Shown here piece after piece: positions 1 to 6,407 of a DNA stretch of 7,839 nt. Under the pieces are notes generated by a model that worked only from the letters and a program-made list of their open reading frames with translations, had not been told where the DNA came from and did no database searches. Numbering within the stretch: position 1 is the first letter of the stretch; every line of letters starts with the position of its first letter. A program made the translations under genes and the position numbers. Source of the DNA: an uncultured Chloracidobacterium sp. (GTDB lineage: Bacteria > Acidobacteriota > Blastocatellia > Pyrinomonadales > Pyrinomonadaceae); NCBI GenBank assembly GCA_937941715.1, contig CALDGX010000025.1, positions 1 to 7,839 of the forward strand, read 5' to 3'.

Positions 1-455
1 GCGATACGTTCGTAATGCTCGCGGCGGCCTCCGGGCATTATCGACGCACCGTGACGAGCGCCTTCTTCGCCGCCGCTGACGCCGATGCCCATAAAGCCGA
101 CGCCCACGGCTTCGAGCTCGGCGATGCGGCGTTCGGTGTCGGTGAAATGTGAGTTCCCTCCGTCGATGATGAGGTCGTCCGCGTCAAGGTGCGGCACGAG
201 ATCGGCGATCACCTTGTCAACGATCGGCCCGGCGGGCACGAGCAGCATTATGTTTCGGGGCGATTCGAGTTTGCTGAGAAAATCGGCGAGATCCGATCCG
301 GCATCGACCGGCAATCCCTTGCCCTCGTCGAGAAGCAATTGTCGCTTGGCCGCGTCAAGATCGTATCCGACACCGCTGATACCGTGCTCGGCGATATTCA
401 GCAGAAAATTGCGCCCCATCGTGCCGAGGCCGATCATTCCAAAATGTGCTTTCAT
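1..455 (-). CDS. gnd: 6-phosphogluconate dehydrogenase, long form (5' part; C-terminus beyond the window)
   Basis: This enzyme oxidatively decarboxylates 6-phosphogluconate to ribulose 5-phosphate in the cytosolic pentose phosphate pathway. The 151 visible residues start at the ATG at 455-453 and run off the left edge in an open frame. They contain the Rossmann loop GLGTMG (residues 9-14), the substrate-site motif DGGNSHF (98-104), and the signature GVSGGEEGAR (125-134) followed by ASIMPGG (137-143). These match the long, roughly 470-residue Gnd family better than unrelated beta-hydroxyacid dehydrogenases. About two thirds of the protein, including the helical dimerisation domain, lies outside. 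At the end of the second Rossmann strand the residues are D-L-D (32-34), where NADP-dependent members such as E. coli Gnd have N-R-S/T. This suggests a cofactor preference for NAD+ (inference). A weak Shine-Dalgarno sequence (GGTGA) lies about 10 bases upstream. The gene is divergent from the PLP enzyme at 570. Confidence 0.93.
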   Translation of the reverse strand, partial: MKAHFGMIGLGTMGRNFLLNIAEHGISGVGYDLDAAKRQLLLDEGKGLPVDAGSDLADFLSKLESPRNIMLLVPAGPIVDKVIADLVPHLDADDLIIDGGNSHFTDTERRIAELEAVGVGFMGIGVSGGEEGARHGASIMPGGRREHYERI

Positions 456-466
456 ATGATAATTTT

Positions 467-543
467 CACCACGGAGCCGCAGAAAACACGGAGAGAAAGA
501 ATTTTTTTGCCCATTACTCAGTGATCTCCGTGTCTCTGTGGTA
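467..543. repeat. Imperfect intergenic inverted repeat of the CCACGGAG/ACACGGAG type
   Basis: The gap between the two divergent genes holds two facing arms. The left arm (468-494) contains ACCACGGAG and ACACGGAGA. The right arm (525-542), read on the minus strand, contains ACCACAGAG and ACACGGAGA. ACACGGAGA at 486-494 pairs perfectly with TCTCCGTGT at 525-533, and the outer ACCAC(G/A)GAG blocks (468-476 against 534-542) pair with one mismatch. The centre is AT-rich with a run of seven T. From memory, phrases like ACCACAGAGACACGGAG recur between genes in Acidobacteriota and other environmental bacteria, so this may be one copy of a dispersed REP/MITE-like element. Only one copy is present here, so dispersal cannot be shown from the window. 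The transcripts of both neighbours would have to start in or next to it. Confidence 0.6.
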
Positions 544-569
544 AATTCGTCTTTTCAAGATTCTAATCT

Positions 570-1490
570 ATGCGATCAGATCATCCAACGCTTCTTACGG
601 CGATCAGGCCCACGACGTTTATCGAGTCCGCGAAACTCCGCGATCATCTCGGCCTCGACATCACCATCGCGACCGAGACGTTTCAGCATACGGGCAGCTT
701 TAAGTTTAGAGCGGCGTATAATCTCGCGCTCAATGTCGAACAGGACGAGGTGCTGACCGCGTCCTCGGGCAACTTTGGCCAGGCCCTCGCATACGCGTGT
801 AAACTCACGGGCAAAAAATGCACGGTCGTGATGCCCTCGACATCCGCCAGGGTCAAGATCGACGCCGTTCGCGGTTACGGCGCGACGGTCGATCTGGTCG
901 ATACCACCAAGGTCGGCCGTAACGAGCGCGTCGCCCAGCTTGCCGCTGAGATGCCGGACGCGTATTTTGCGAGTGCGTACGACGATAAATATGTGATCGA
1001 GGGCAACGCCACCATCGGCGACGAACTCGCCCGCGGGGATTTTGACGCCGTCATCACGCCGGTCGGCGGCGGCGGCCTGATATCGGGCATCGTCACCGGG
1101 CTGTGCCGCAGCGGTTCGCGGACCGAGGTCATCGGCGCCGAGCCGCTGCTCGGCAATGACGCGGCCCGTTCGCTAAAGGCCGGTATGTTGATCTCGAACG
1201 AGTCCGAACCGATGACGATCGCCGACGGCGCCCGCACGATCTCGCTCGGCAAGCTTAACTGGGAGATCATCAGGGACAGCGTCGCCGATATTATTGAAGT
1301 TTCCGATGAAAAGATCGCCGAAGCCGTAAGACTTTACTTCACACTTGCCAATCTGAAGTCGGAGCCGACCGGTGCATTGTCGCTGGGAGCGATATTAAGT
1401 GACCCCGCGAGGTTTGCCGGCCGAAAGGTGTGTCTCATCGTCAGCGGCGGCAACGTTGATGCGGCCGTCTATCGCGAGTTTATCGTCTGA
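570..1490 (+). CDS. Fold-type II PLP enzyme, threonine/serine dehydratase or serine racemase-like
   Basis: The protein is 306 residues, the usual length of single-domain catabolic threonine/serine dehydratases and serine racemases, without the C-terminal ACT-like regulatory domain of long IlvA. Visible motifs, in order, are: TGSFKFRAA with the expected PLP-binding Lys45, SSGNFGQA (65-72) for substrate and cofactor carboxylate binding, the phosphate-binding loop GGGGLISG (166-173), a TIADGA motif, EPTGA (265-269), and SGGNVD (292-297). Family knowledge predicts deamination of L-threonine or L-serine to a 2-oxoacid, or racemisation of serine; the sequence cannot decide which. The motif after the lysine reads RAA where RGA is usual. 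The start at 570 is chosen because the conserved PTPL-like segment (PTTF, residues 14-17) begins right after it, but no clear Shine-Dalgarno is seen. The gene ends 5 bases before the convergent minus-strand gene. Confidence 0.88.
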   Translation: MRSDHPTLLTAIRPTTFIESAKLRDHLGLDITIATETFQHTGSFKFRAAYNLALNVEQDEVLTASSGNFGQALAYACKLTGKKCTVVMPSTSARVKIDAVRGYGATVDLVDTTKVGRNERVAQLAAEMPDAYFASAYDDKYVIEGNATIGDELARGDFDAVITPVGGGGLISGIVTGLCRSGSRTEVIGAEPLLGNDAARSLKAGMLISNESEPMTIADGARTISLGKLNWEIIRDSVADIIEVSDEKIAEAVRLYFTLANLKSEPTGALSLGAILSDPARFAGRKVCLIVSGGNVDAAVYREFIV

Positions 1491-1495
1491 AGCCG

Positions 1496-2188
1496 CTATT
1501 TCTTTCGCCGGTACACGCCGTTGAACCTGACATTCATGCCGCCGCAATTCGAATTGTCGTCGACGACCAAAAAATTGCCGATCAAGCGGATCGTCGCCTT
1601 GCAGGCATACTGGTCGGTATCCGCACTGCCAAAGTTGATAATATTGCCGACGGGCATTTCACGGCCATCGAGTTCGCCGATGTGGACATTGTCACCCAGA
1701 CCATGCCAGTACGCCTCGCCCGTTATGTTCAGATAGCCGGCCAGTTTGTTTTCGGTGAAAGAAATACTGTTGTCGGCAAATTCCCAATCGCCGAGCCATG
1801 ATCTGATCGGCGGCTTTTTGTTGACTTCGCTGATCTCCAGATCGGCGAGAGGTATCCAGCCCGTGGTGCCAATGCCCTTTGCGGGAACGTACCAACTGCA
1901 GGCGAATGACTTATATACCCGCGAGACGATCACCTCGTTTCCCGGCACGATGTATGACTTCTCACGGCACTTTTCGCTCGTCGGACAATCGTCGGCGTAA
2001 TCATTATAGAAGTAAACCTTCTTGGCGACCTTGGGACCGCTCTTGACCTTTCCGATCTTGAAATCCTGCGAATCAGTCGGAAAAGCCCCGTTACGGCACC
2101 AGTTTTCGGGATTGCCGGGCGTCTGTGCATTGGCGGTGCAAAGCATCGCTATCAGAACGGCTGTGATCGCTATTGTGCGTTTGATCAT
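1496..2188 (-). CDS. Exported cysteine-rich protein of unknown function, SH3-like N-terminal part, coupled to pilB
   Basis: This is a 230-residue protein that I cannot assign to a named family. It begins with a typical Sec signal peptide: two positive charges, a hydrophobic core at about residues 5-18, and a likely cleavage after ANA (19-21). The mature chain has six cysteines (31, 68, 74, 97, 196, 215), an even number compatible with disulfides outside the cytoplasm. Residues about 42-120 look like a bacterial SH3-type beta segment, with the closing pattern GWIPLADLEI (110-119). Residues about 131-227 form a second beta-rich domain that opens with WLGDWEF and ends DNSNCGGMNVRFNGVYRR (211-228). 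Comparable CGG-type tails occur, from memory, in uncharacterised exported proteins. The ATG overlaps the pilB stop codon as ATGA, with GGAGG 10 bases upstream inside pilB. It is therefore probably the last gene of the pilC-pilB transcript. A role in pilus or secretion function is inferred from position only. Confidence 0.85.
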   Translation of the reverse strand: MIKRTIAITAVLIAMLCTANAQTPGNPENWCRNGAFPTDSQDFKIGKVKSGPKVAKKVYFYNDYADDCPTSEKCREKSYIVPGNEVIVSRVYKSFACSWYVPAKGIGTTGWIPLADLEISEVNKKPPIRSWLGDWEFADNSISFTENKLAGYLNITGEAYWHGLGDNVHIGELDGREMPVGNIINFGSADTDQYACKATIRLIGNFLVVDDNSNCGGMNVRFNGVYRRKK

Positions 2189-3861
2189 CCCTTTATTTCC
2201 TCCACAAAGGTGACGCGATTGATCTCGTAAAGCGTCGTCTGGCCGGCGAAGACCTTCTTGACGGCCGACTCGCGGAGGCTCGAAAGCCCCTCTTTCTCGG
2301 CCTGACGGCGAATCTCGGACCCGGGACGCCGTTCGATGATCATCTCCCGGATATTGTCCGACATATCGAGCAGTTCATGAATTGCGGAACGACCGCGGTA
2401 ACCGGTATGGTTGCAGGCGTCGCATCCGACATTGCGGTAAAAGGCTCGGTCACCCACATCCTCAGGCCGCATACCGGATTCGAGCAGTTCGGCCTCGGTA
2501 GGCTGATACGGCCGCTTGCAAATGGGACACAACAAACGAACGAGCCTCTGAGCAAGCACGCAGTTAAGCGACGAAACGAAGTTATAGGGTTCAACACCCA
2601 TATTAAGGAATCGCCCGATCACGTCGATGACGTTATTGGCGTGGACCGTCGTGAATACGAGGTGCCCCGTCAGTGCGGATTGGATCGCGATCTGCGCGGT
2701 CTCTTCGTCACGAATTTCGCCGACCATGATTTTGTCCGGGTCGTGACGCAGGATCGATCTCAGGCCGCGAGCGAACGTCAGGCCCTTTTTCTCATTGACC
2801 GGGATCTGAACGATGCCGTGCAGCTGATACTCGACCGGATCCTCGATCGTGATGATCTTATCCTCGTCATTGCGGATCTCATTGAGAGCCGCGTAAAGCG
2901 TGGTCGTTTTACCGGATCCGGTCGGGCCGGTCACGAGTACCATGCCGTATGGCTCCTTGATGTACAGCCGAAATCGACGCACATCCTCATCGTCAAATCC
3001 GACTACATCGAGGTCGAGATTCTTAAAACTCTCGTTGATCTGCTCTTTATCGAGAATACGGATGACGGCATCTTCGCCGAAAACGGTCGGCATGATCGAA
3101 ACACGGAAGTCGACCGTTCGCCCCTTGTACCGGACACGGAATCGGCCGTCCTGCGGGATGCGGCGTTCGGCGATGTCGAGTTCGGACATGACCTTTATGC
3201 GGGAGATAAGCGTCTGGTGATAGGCGATATCGATCGGATCGACCTTGGCATACAGCGCTCCGTCAATACGAAATTTCACCTGCACGTCGCGTTCGCGGGT
3301 CTCGATATGTATATCCGAAGCACGCGATTCCATCGCGTTATAGAGCACGGTGTCGACGAGCTTGATGATCGGCGACATGTCGGAGTCGTTCGCCAAACGG
3401 TCAAGATCGAGCACCTCGTCGCCCTGATCGGTCTCCTTGACCAGCGAGATCTTAAATGATGACGCGGCCTCGGCCATTACGCGCTGAGTGGCGTCGCCCT
3501 TTTTCAGTACAACGTCGATGGCACCGGCTGTGGCAACGTGGGGCACGATCCTGACGTTCAGGACATTTTCGAGTTCGTCGAGCCGCTCCAGGTTCGTTGG
3601 ATCAGCCATCGCCACGTACAGATTGTTGCCTTCGCGCTTTAACGGTACGATCTGGTTGCGGAGCATCAGATCGACGGGGATCTTGCTGAGTTCGTCCTGA
3701 TCGACGGGCGACGATTTGTCGGGCGGCAGGAGGTCGACGTACGGCATCCGATAGCGCCGGGCGAGCTGCTTTGCCTCAAGCACCTCGGGCGGCTCGTTTT
3801 CCAGAAAGTCGGTCAGCTCGATCTTGGGTAATGACGTGGTTGTTGAAACTTCTGAACTCAT
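2185..3861 (-). CDS. pilB: Type IV pilus / type II secretion assembly ATPase, PilB/GspE family
   Basis: This is the cytoplasmic hexameric ATPase that powers pilin polymerisation (PilB) or pseudopilus assembly (GspE). The 558 residues are close to the usual length. The N-terminal part (about 25-125) resembles the MshEN/T2SSE_N domain, with the patterns ARRYRMPYVDL and VAMADPTN. The ATPase core carries ASDIHIE (181-187), Walker A GPTGSGKT (312-319), the Asp box around TIEDPVEY (338-345), the Walker B region IMVGEIRD (378-385) with catalytic Glu382, and the His box TGHLVFTTVHAN (398-409). Two cysteine pairs, CPIC (445-448) and CDAC (480-483), form the tetracysteine zinc site of PilB/GspE, which the retraction ATPase PilT lacks. 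It starts 27 bases after pilC and overlaps the next gene by 4. Its pairing with PilC supports an assembly role. PilB and GspE cannot be told apart without the pilin and secretin genes. Confidence 0.95.
   Translation of the reverse strand: MSSEVSTTTSLPKIELTDFLENEPPEVLEAKQLARRYRMPYVDLLPPDKSSPVDQDELSKIPVDLMLRNQIVPLKREGNNLYVAMADPTNLERLDELENVLNVRIVPHVATAGAIDVVLKKGDATQRVMAEAASSFKISLVKETDQGDEVLDLDRLANDSDMSPIIKLVDTVLYNAMESRASDIHIETRERDVQVKFRIDGALYAKVDPIDIAYHQTLISRIKVMSELDIAERRIPQDGRFRVRYKGRTVDFRVSIMPTVFGEDAVIRILDKEQINESFKNLDLDVVGFDDEDVRRFRLYIKEPYGMVLVTGPTGSGKTTTLYAALNEIRNDEDKIITIEDPVEYQLHGIVQIPVNEKKGLTFARGLRSILRHDPDKIMVGEIRDEETAQIAIQSALTGHLVFTTVHANNVIDVIGRFLNMGVEPYNFVSSLNCVLAQRLVRLLCPICKRPYQPTEAELLESGMRPEDVGDRAFYRNVGCDACNHTGYRGRSAIHELLDMSDNIREMIIERRPGSEIRRQAEKEGLSSLRESAVKKVFAGQTTLYEINRVTFVEEIKG
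2186..2203 (-). promoter_or_regulatory. Shine-Dalgarno and ATGA stop/start overlap, pilB to secreted gene
   Basis: On the minus strand GGAGG (2203-2199) lies 10 bases before the ATG at 2188-2186. The ATG shares three bases with the pilB TGA at 2187-2185. This is the strongest ribosome binding site seen in the window, and it fixes the start of the secreted gene. The arrangement is typical of translational coupling. Confidence 0.75.
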
Positions 3862-3888
3862 TTGTTTTCTTTCAGGTGCGTACCTTTA

Positions 3889-5124
3889 CTATTTCTTGCC
3901 GCCGAACGGGCCGGACGAGATCGTCTGGATGATCGGTAGATAGATCGCCAGCAAAATTACCACAACGATGCCCGCCATAAACAGAAGGATCGCCGGTTCG
4001 AGCAGCGTCGTCAGCTGTTCGAGCCGGACCTCGGCCTCGGCATCGTAAAATAATGCGACCTCATCGAGCATCTCGCGCAAACTGCCTGATTTTTCACCGA
4101 TACCGATCATGTCGAGGCCAAGTTCGGGGATCCAGTTTGCCTGTTCCAGAGCCTCGGTAAACCCGCGGCCTTCGCGGATCATTGACGAGACCGCCTGGCT
4201 TCGCCGCCGAAGTTCAAGATTGTTGAGCGCCTGTGAGGCGATATCCCACGAATCAGGCACCGTGATACCGCCCGATAACAAAGTGGAAAGTGAACGCGCG
4301 AGCTGCGCCGTCGACATATTTCGGATCAGTTGCCCGGCGACCGGCAGCTTGAGCAAAAACCGATGCAGCATCAATTTGCCATTCGCGGTCCGCAGCCAGA
4401 TGTAGGTACCGAGCCCCGCGACCAATAGCAGCGGAGCGAGCCACCAAATATTGTTGGCGACGCCGGTCGATATCGCGAGAACGACCACCGTGACAGTCGG
4501 CAGGCCGCGGTTCGCGCTCAGCCCCTTGAACAGATCGGACATTCTCGGGACGATGTAGAGCGTCAAAAACGCAACCATCATCGTTGCCGCAACCAGCAAA
4601 AAAGCCGGATACGCCAGAGCTCCGCGTAATTTCCTTGAAATTCCGACGCTCCGTTTCAAATAGGTGACGAATCGCGAAAGCACGTCATCCAGGGCTCCAC
4701 TTTTTTCGCCGGCGAGGATCGACGCGGTGTAGATCTTCGGGAAGAGTCCTTGTGCCTCGAATGCTTCGGAAAGCGGAACGCCGCTCTTGATCTTTTCCTC
4801 GACATCTATGAGCACAGCACGGAGGTTTGCCGACGCCGTGCGGGTCTTGAGCAGTCCGATCGCCTGCAGAACCGGGATGCCGGCACGAAGAAGGGCCGAA
4901 AACTGCTGATTAAACAACAGAAAATCAGCCTGCTTGACCTTACCTTTGGAACTACCGCCAAGCGACAACATCGCCGACAGACCCTCTTCAGCACTGCCTA
5001 TCTTAAAGACCTTAAAGCCCTCTTCTTCGAGCCGTCGGCGCGCGTCGTCAGCCGCATTCGCCTCGACGACGCGGGTCACTATTTCGCCCGACGGCGTTCC
5101 TAACCTGCAAACAAATTCAGCCAT
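3889..5124 (-). CDS. pilC: Inner-membrane platform protein, PilC/GspF family
   Basis: This polytopic inner-membrane protein is the platform on which the PilB/GspE ATPase acts to insert pilin subunits. The length of 411 residues is standard. Two T2SSF domains are visible, about 66-190 and 268-396. Each carries the repeated family motif GEKSG followed by LxxxL (139-149 and 343-353) and the FxxxLxxLLxxGI/AGIPVLQA type opening (75-89, 275-289). Hydrophobic membrane segments lie at about 171-193, 212-245 (possibly two segments) and 372-397. The N-terminus MAEFVCRLGTPSGE matches the usual PilC/GspF start, so the ATG at 5124 is accepted although no clear Shine-Dalgarno precedes it. The gene is first in the minus-strand run and precedes pilB. 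No pilT lies between them, unlike the common pilB-pilT-pilC order. A TATAAT box at 5221-5226 and a dyad at 5138-5154 lie upstream. Confidence 0.95.
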   Translation of the reverse strand: MAEFVCRLGTPSGEIVTRVVEANAADDARRRLEEEGFKVFKIGSAEEGLSAMLSLGGSSKGKVKQADFLLFNQQFSALLRAGIPVLQAIGLLKTRTASANLRAVLIDVEEKIKSGVPLSEAFEAQGLFPKIYTASILAGEKSGALDDVLSRFVTYLKRSVGISRKLRGALAYPAFLLVAATMMVAFLTLYIVPRMSDLFKGLSANRGLPTVTVVVLAISTGVANNIWWLAPLLLVAGLGTYIWLRTANGKLMLHRFLLKLPVAGQLIRNMSTAQLARSLSTLLSGGITVPDSWDIASQALNNLELRRRSQAVSSMIREGRGFTEALEQANWIPELGLDMIGIGEKSGSLREMLDEVALFYDAEAEVRLEQLTTLLEPAILLFMAGIVVVILLAIYLPIIQTISSGPFGGKK

Positions 5125-5137
5125 AGATCGAGAAGTA

Positions 5138-5154
5138 TGATCCCTGTGGGATCA
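5138..5154. promoter_or_regulatory. 17-base dyad in the pilC leader
   Basis: TGATCCC-TGT-GGGATCA is a perfect 7-base inverted repeat with a 3-base centre. It sits 13 bases upstream of the pilC ATG, where a ribosome binding site would normally be, and lies within the leader if transcription starts near 5213. It could be an operator for a dimeric regulator, or an mRNA hairpin affecting pilC translation. The sequence alone does not decide. A chance palindrome is possible. Confidence 0.4.
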
Positions 5155-5220
5155 GCAGCTTAAGGCCGGCACGTCAAAATTATCACAAAGGTACTAAATC
5201 CGATACCGGAACGTGTCCGA

Positions 5221-5226
5221 ATTATA
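5221..5226 (-). promoter_or_regulatory. Candidate -10 box for the pilC-pilB-secreted protein run
   Basis: The minus strand reads TATAAT, a perfect sigma70-type -10 hexamer, about 97 bases before the pilC start. The only TTG-type -35 candidate (TTGCCA, plus positions 5240-5245) is 13 bases away, which is too close, so any -35 element is weak or the promoter depends on an activator. The predicted transcript would have a leader of roughly 90 bases containing the dyad at 5138-5154. Confidence 0.4.
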
Positions 5227-5328
5227 ACACGCCGGCTTTTGGCAAATGTTGCGTCGAAACAGGTTTTGTCGCTTTTTTTGCTTGAGCGAAAACAACCAAA
5301 CTATTTCACGCATCATCATAGATTTATC

Positions 5329-5357
5329 TTGTGATAGGTGCATTATTTTCATACGAT
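5329..5357 (+). promoter_or_regulatory. Candidate sigma70-type promoter for the VWA gene pair
   Basis: TTGTGA (5329-5334) and TACGAT (5352-5357) each match 4 of 6 consensus positions and are separated by 17 bases. They lie in an AT-rich stretch just upstream of the first VWA gene. Initiation near 5364 would leave a leader of only about 17 bases. The rest of 5125-5380 shows no coding signal: the open frame extending from 5246 is just the upstream extension of the VWA frame. Confidence 0.35.
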
Positions 5358-5380
5358 ATAGGGAATTTTCCGGGTCATAT

Positions 5381-6382
5381 ATGTCTCAAAGATTGATTTT
5401 CGGGCCAAGTCGATATTCGCGGCATATATGTGCCTCGATCATTTTGTCGGTCGTGTTCGCGGCGGCGTACTCGGCCGCGGGACAAGAAGCACCTCGGCCG
5501 ACACCGACGCCGCAAGCGATTGACGACCGTAACGACGCTCCGGTCCGGGTAAAGACCGACCTTGTAACGCTCACGTTGACGGTGACCGACCTCTACGGCC
5601 GCTACGTTTCAGGCTTGAACAAGAATGCGTTTACAATCAACGACAACGGCCAGGACCAAGAGATCACATTTTTCAGCGACAGCGACGCCCCGGTGTCGAT
5701 CGGTATTCTGTTTGACGTATCGGGGTCGATGAGCGGGCAAAAGATCGCCAAAGCCCGCAAGGCACTTTCACGATTTATCAACACGAGCCATCCGAACGAC
5801 GAGTATTTCCTTATAGCCTTTAACAATCGAGCCCAACTGCTGCTAGACCGCTCGCGTGACGGCGATGCGGTGCTCAAAAAACTCACGCTTGTCGAACCGC
5901 GGCAAAACACCGCGCTCTATGATGCCGTTTATCTCGGCACCGAACGCGTAACTCGCGGCACACACCAAAAGCGCGCCATGCTCATCATAAGTGACGGACA
6001 GGATAATGCGTCGAGATACAATTTTGGCGAGGTCCGCCGGCTAATGAAGGAATCAGACGTGGTGACATACACCGTCGGTATCATGGACGGGCGCGACGCG
6101 ACGAGCATGCTGGGAATGCAAGGCCAGTCATTTCTGGATGAACTCAGCTCGGTGACCGGAGGAAAATCATTCTACCCGCAGTCAGACGTCGAGATGGACG
6201 AGATCTTTGAAAGGATCGCTCTGGAATTACGTCACCAATATTCGATCGGTTACACGCCTAAGGATTTCGAACCGAACGGAAAATGGCGTAAAGTCAAAAC
6301 TAAGGTCAAACCTCCCAGAGGTTTGCCGCGTCTAACCGTCCGCGCACGCGAAGGTTACTACGCGACGCCGAATACAAATTAG
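5381..6382 (+). CDS. Exported VWA-domain protein, VWFA-related Acidobacterial family (first of pair)
   Basis: Starting from the ATG at 5381, the protein has 333 residues. The N-terminus is basic, has a hydrophobic stretch at about 17-33, and a likely cleavage near SAAG|QEA (31-37), indicating export. A short Pro-Thr linker (PRPTPTPQ, 38-45) follows. The segment about 56-100 (VKTDLVTLTLTVTDLYGR...) is the beta-sandwich lead-in typical of this family, and the VWA fold spans about 104-285. The metal-ion-dependent adhesion site is complete: DVSGS (112-116), Thr177 in NTALYDA, and Asp205 in SDGQD. It ends with the family motif QYSIGYTP (286-293) and a closing beta segment to GYYA. Function is unknown; VWA domains bind protein ligands through the metal ion. 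The frame is open back to 5246, but that start would bury the signal peptide behind 45 unusual residues, so 5381 is preferred. The second paralogue follows after 25 bases. Confidence 0.88.
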   Translation: MSQRLIFGPSRYSRHICASIILSVVFAAAYSAAGQEAPRPTPTPQAIDDRNDAPVRVKTDLVTLTLTVTDLYGRYVSGLNKNAFTINDNGQDQEITFFSDSDAPVSIGILFDVSGSMSGQKIAKARKALSRFINTSHPNDEYFLIAFNNRAQLLLDRSRDGDAVLKKLTLVEPRQNTALYDAVYLGTERVTRGTHQKRAMLIISDGQDNASRYNFGEVRRLMKESDVVTYTVGIMDGRDATSMLGMQGQSFLDELSSVTGGKSFYPQSDVEMDEIFERIALELRHQYSIGYTPKDFEPNGKWRKVKTKVKPPRGLPRLTVRAREGYYATPNTN

Positions 6383-6407
6383 ATCGCCCGTAACGCAGAT
6401 CGTCACG

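Noticed and set aside
875..1270. Minus-strand open frame of 131 codons inside the PLP enzyme gene
   Set aside because: It is antisense to a gene whose motifs are all intact, and its product is a low-complexity Ser/Pro/Arg-rich sequence with no domain.
2377..3459. Long open frame of 360 codons on the plus strand
   Set aside because: It lies wholly antisense to pilB, whose product carries every expected ATPase motif. The plus-frame product shows no recognisable domain and is explained by codon bias in GC-rich DNA.
5262..5297. Possible hairpin GGTTTTGTCGC / GCGAAAACAACC
   Set aside because: The arms pair only imperfectly and the T run falls in the loop rather than after the stem, so it is not a terminator. 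It probably reflects AT-rich composition.
5186..5336. TTGTGATA present once on each strand in the divergent region, reminiscent of a CRP half-site
   Set aside because: Neither copy has the second half TCACA at the right spacing, so a CRP-type operator is not supported.
5246..5380. Upstream extension of the first VWA gene, giving a 378-residue product
   Set aside because: The extra 45 residues are Cys- and Ile-rich, resemble no family N-terminus, would place the signal peptide internally, and would overlap the promoter candidate. The start at 5381 gives a normal signal peptide.
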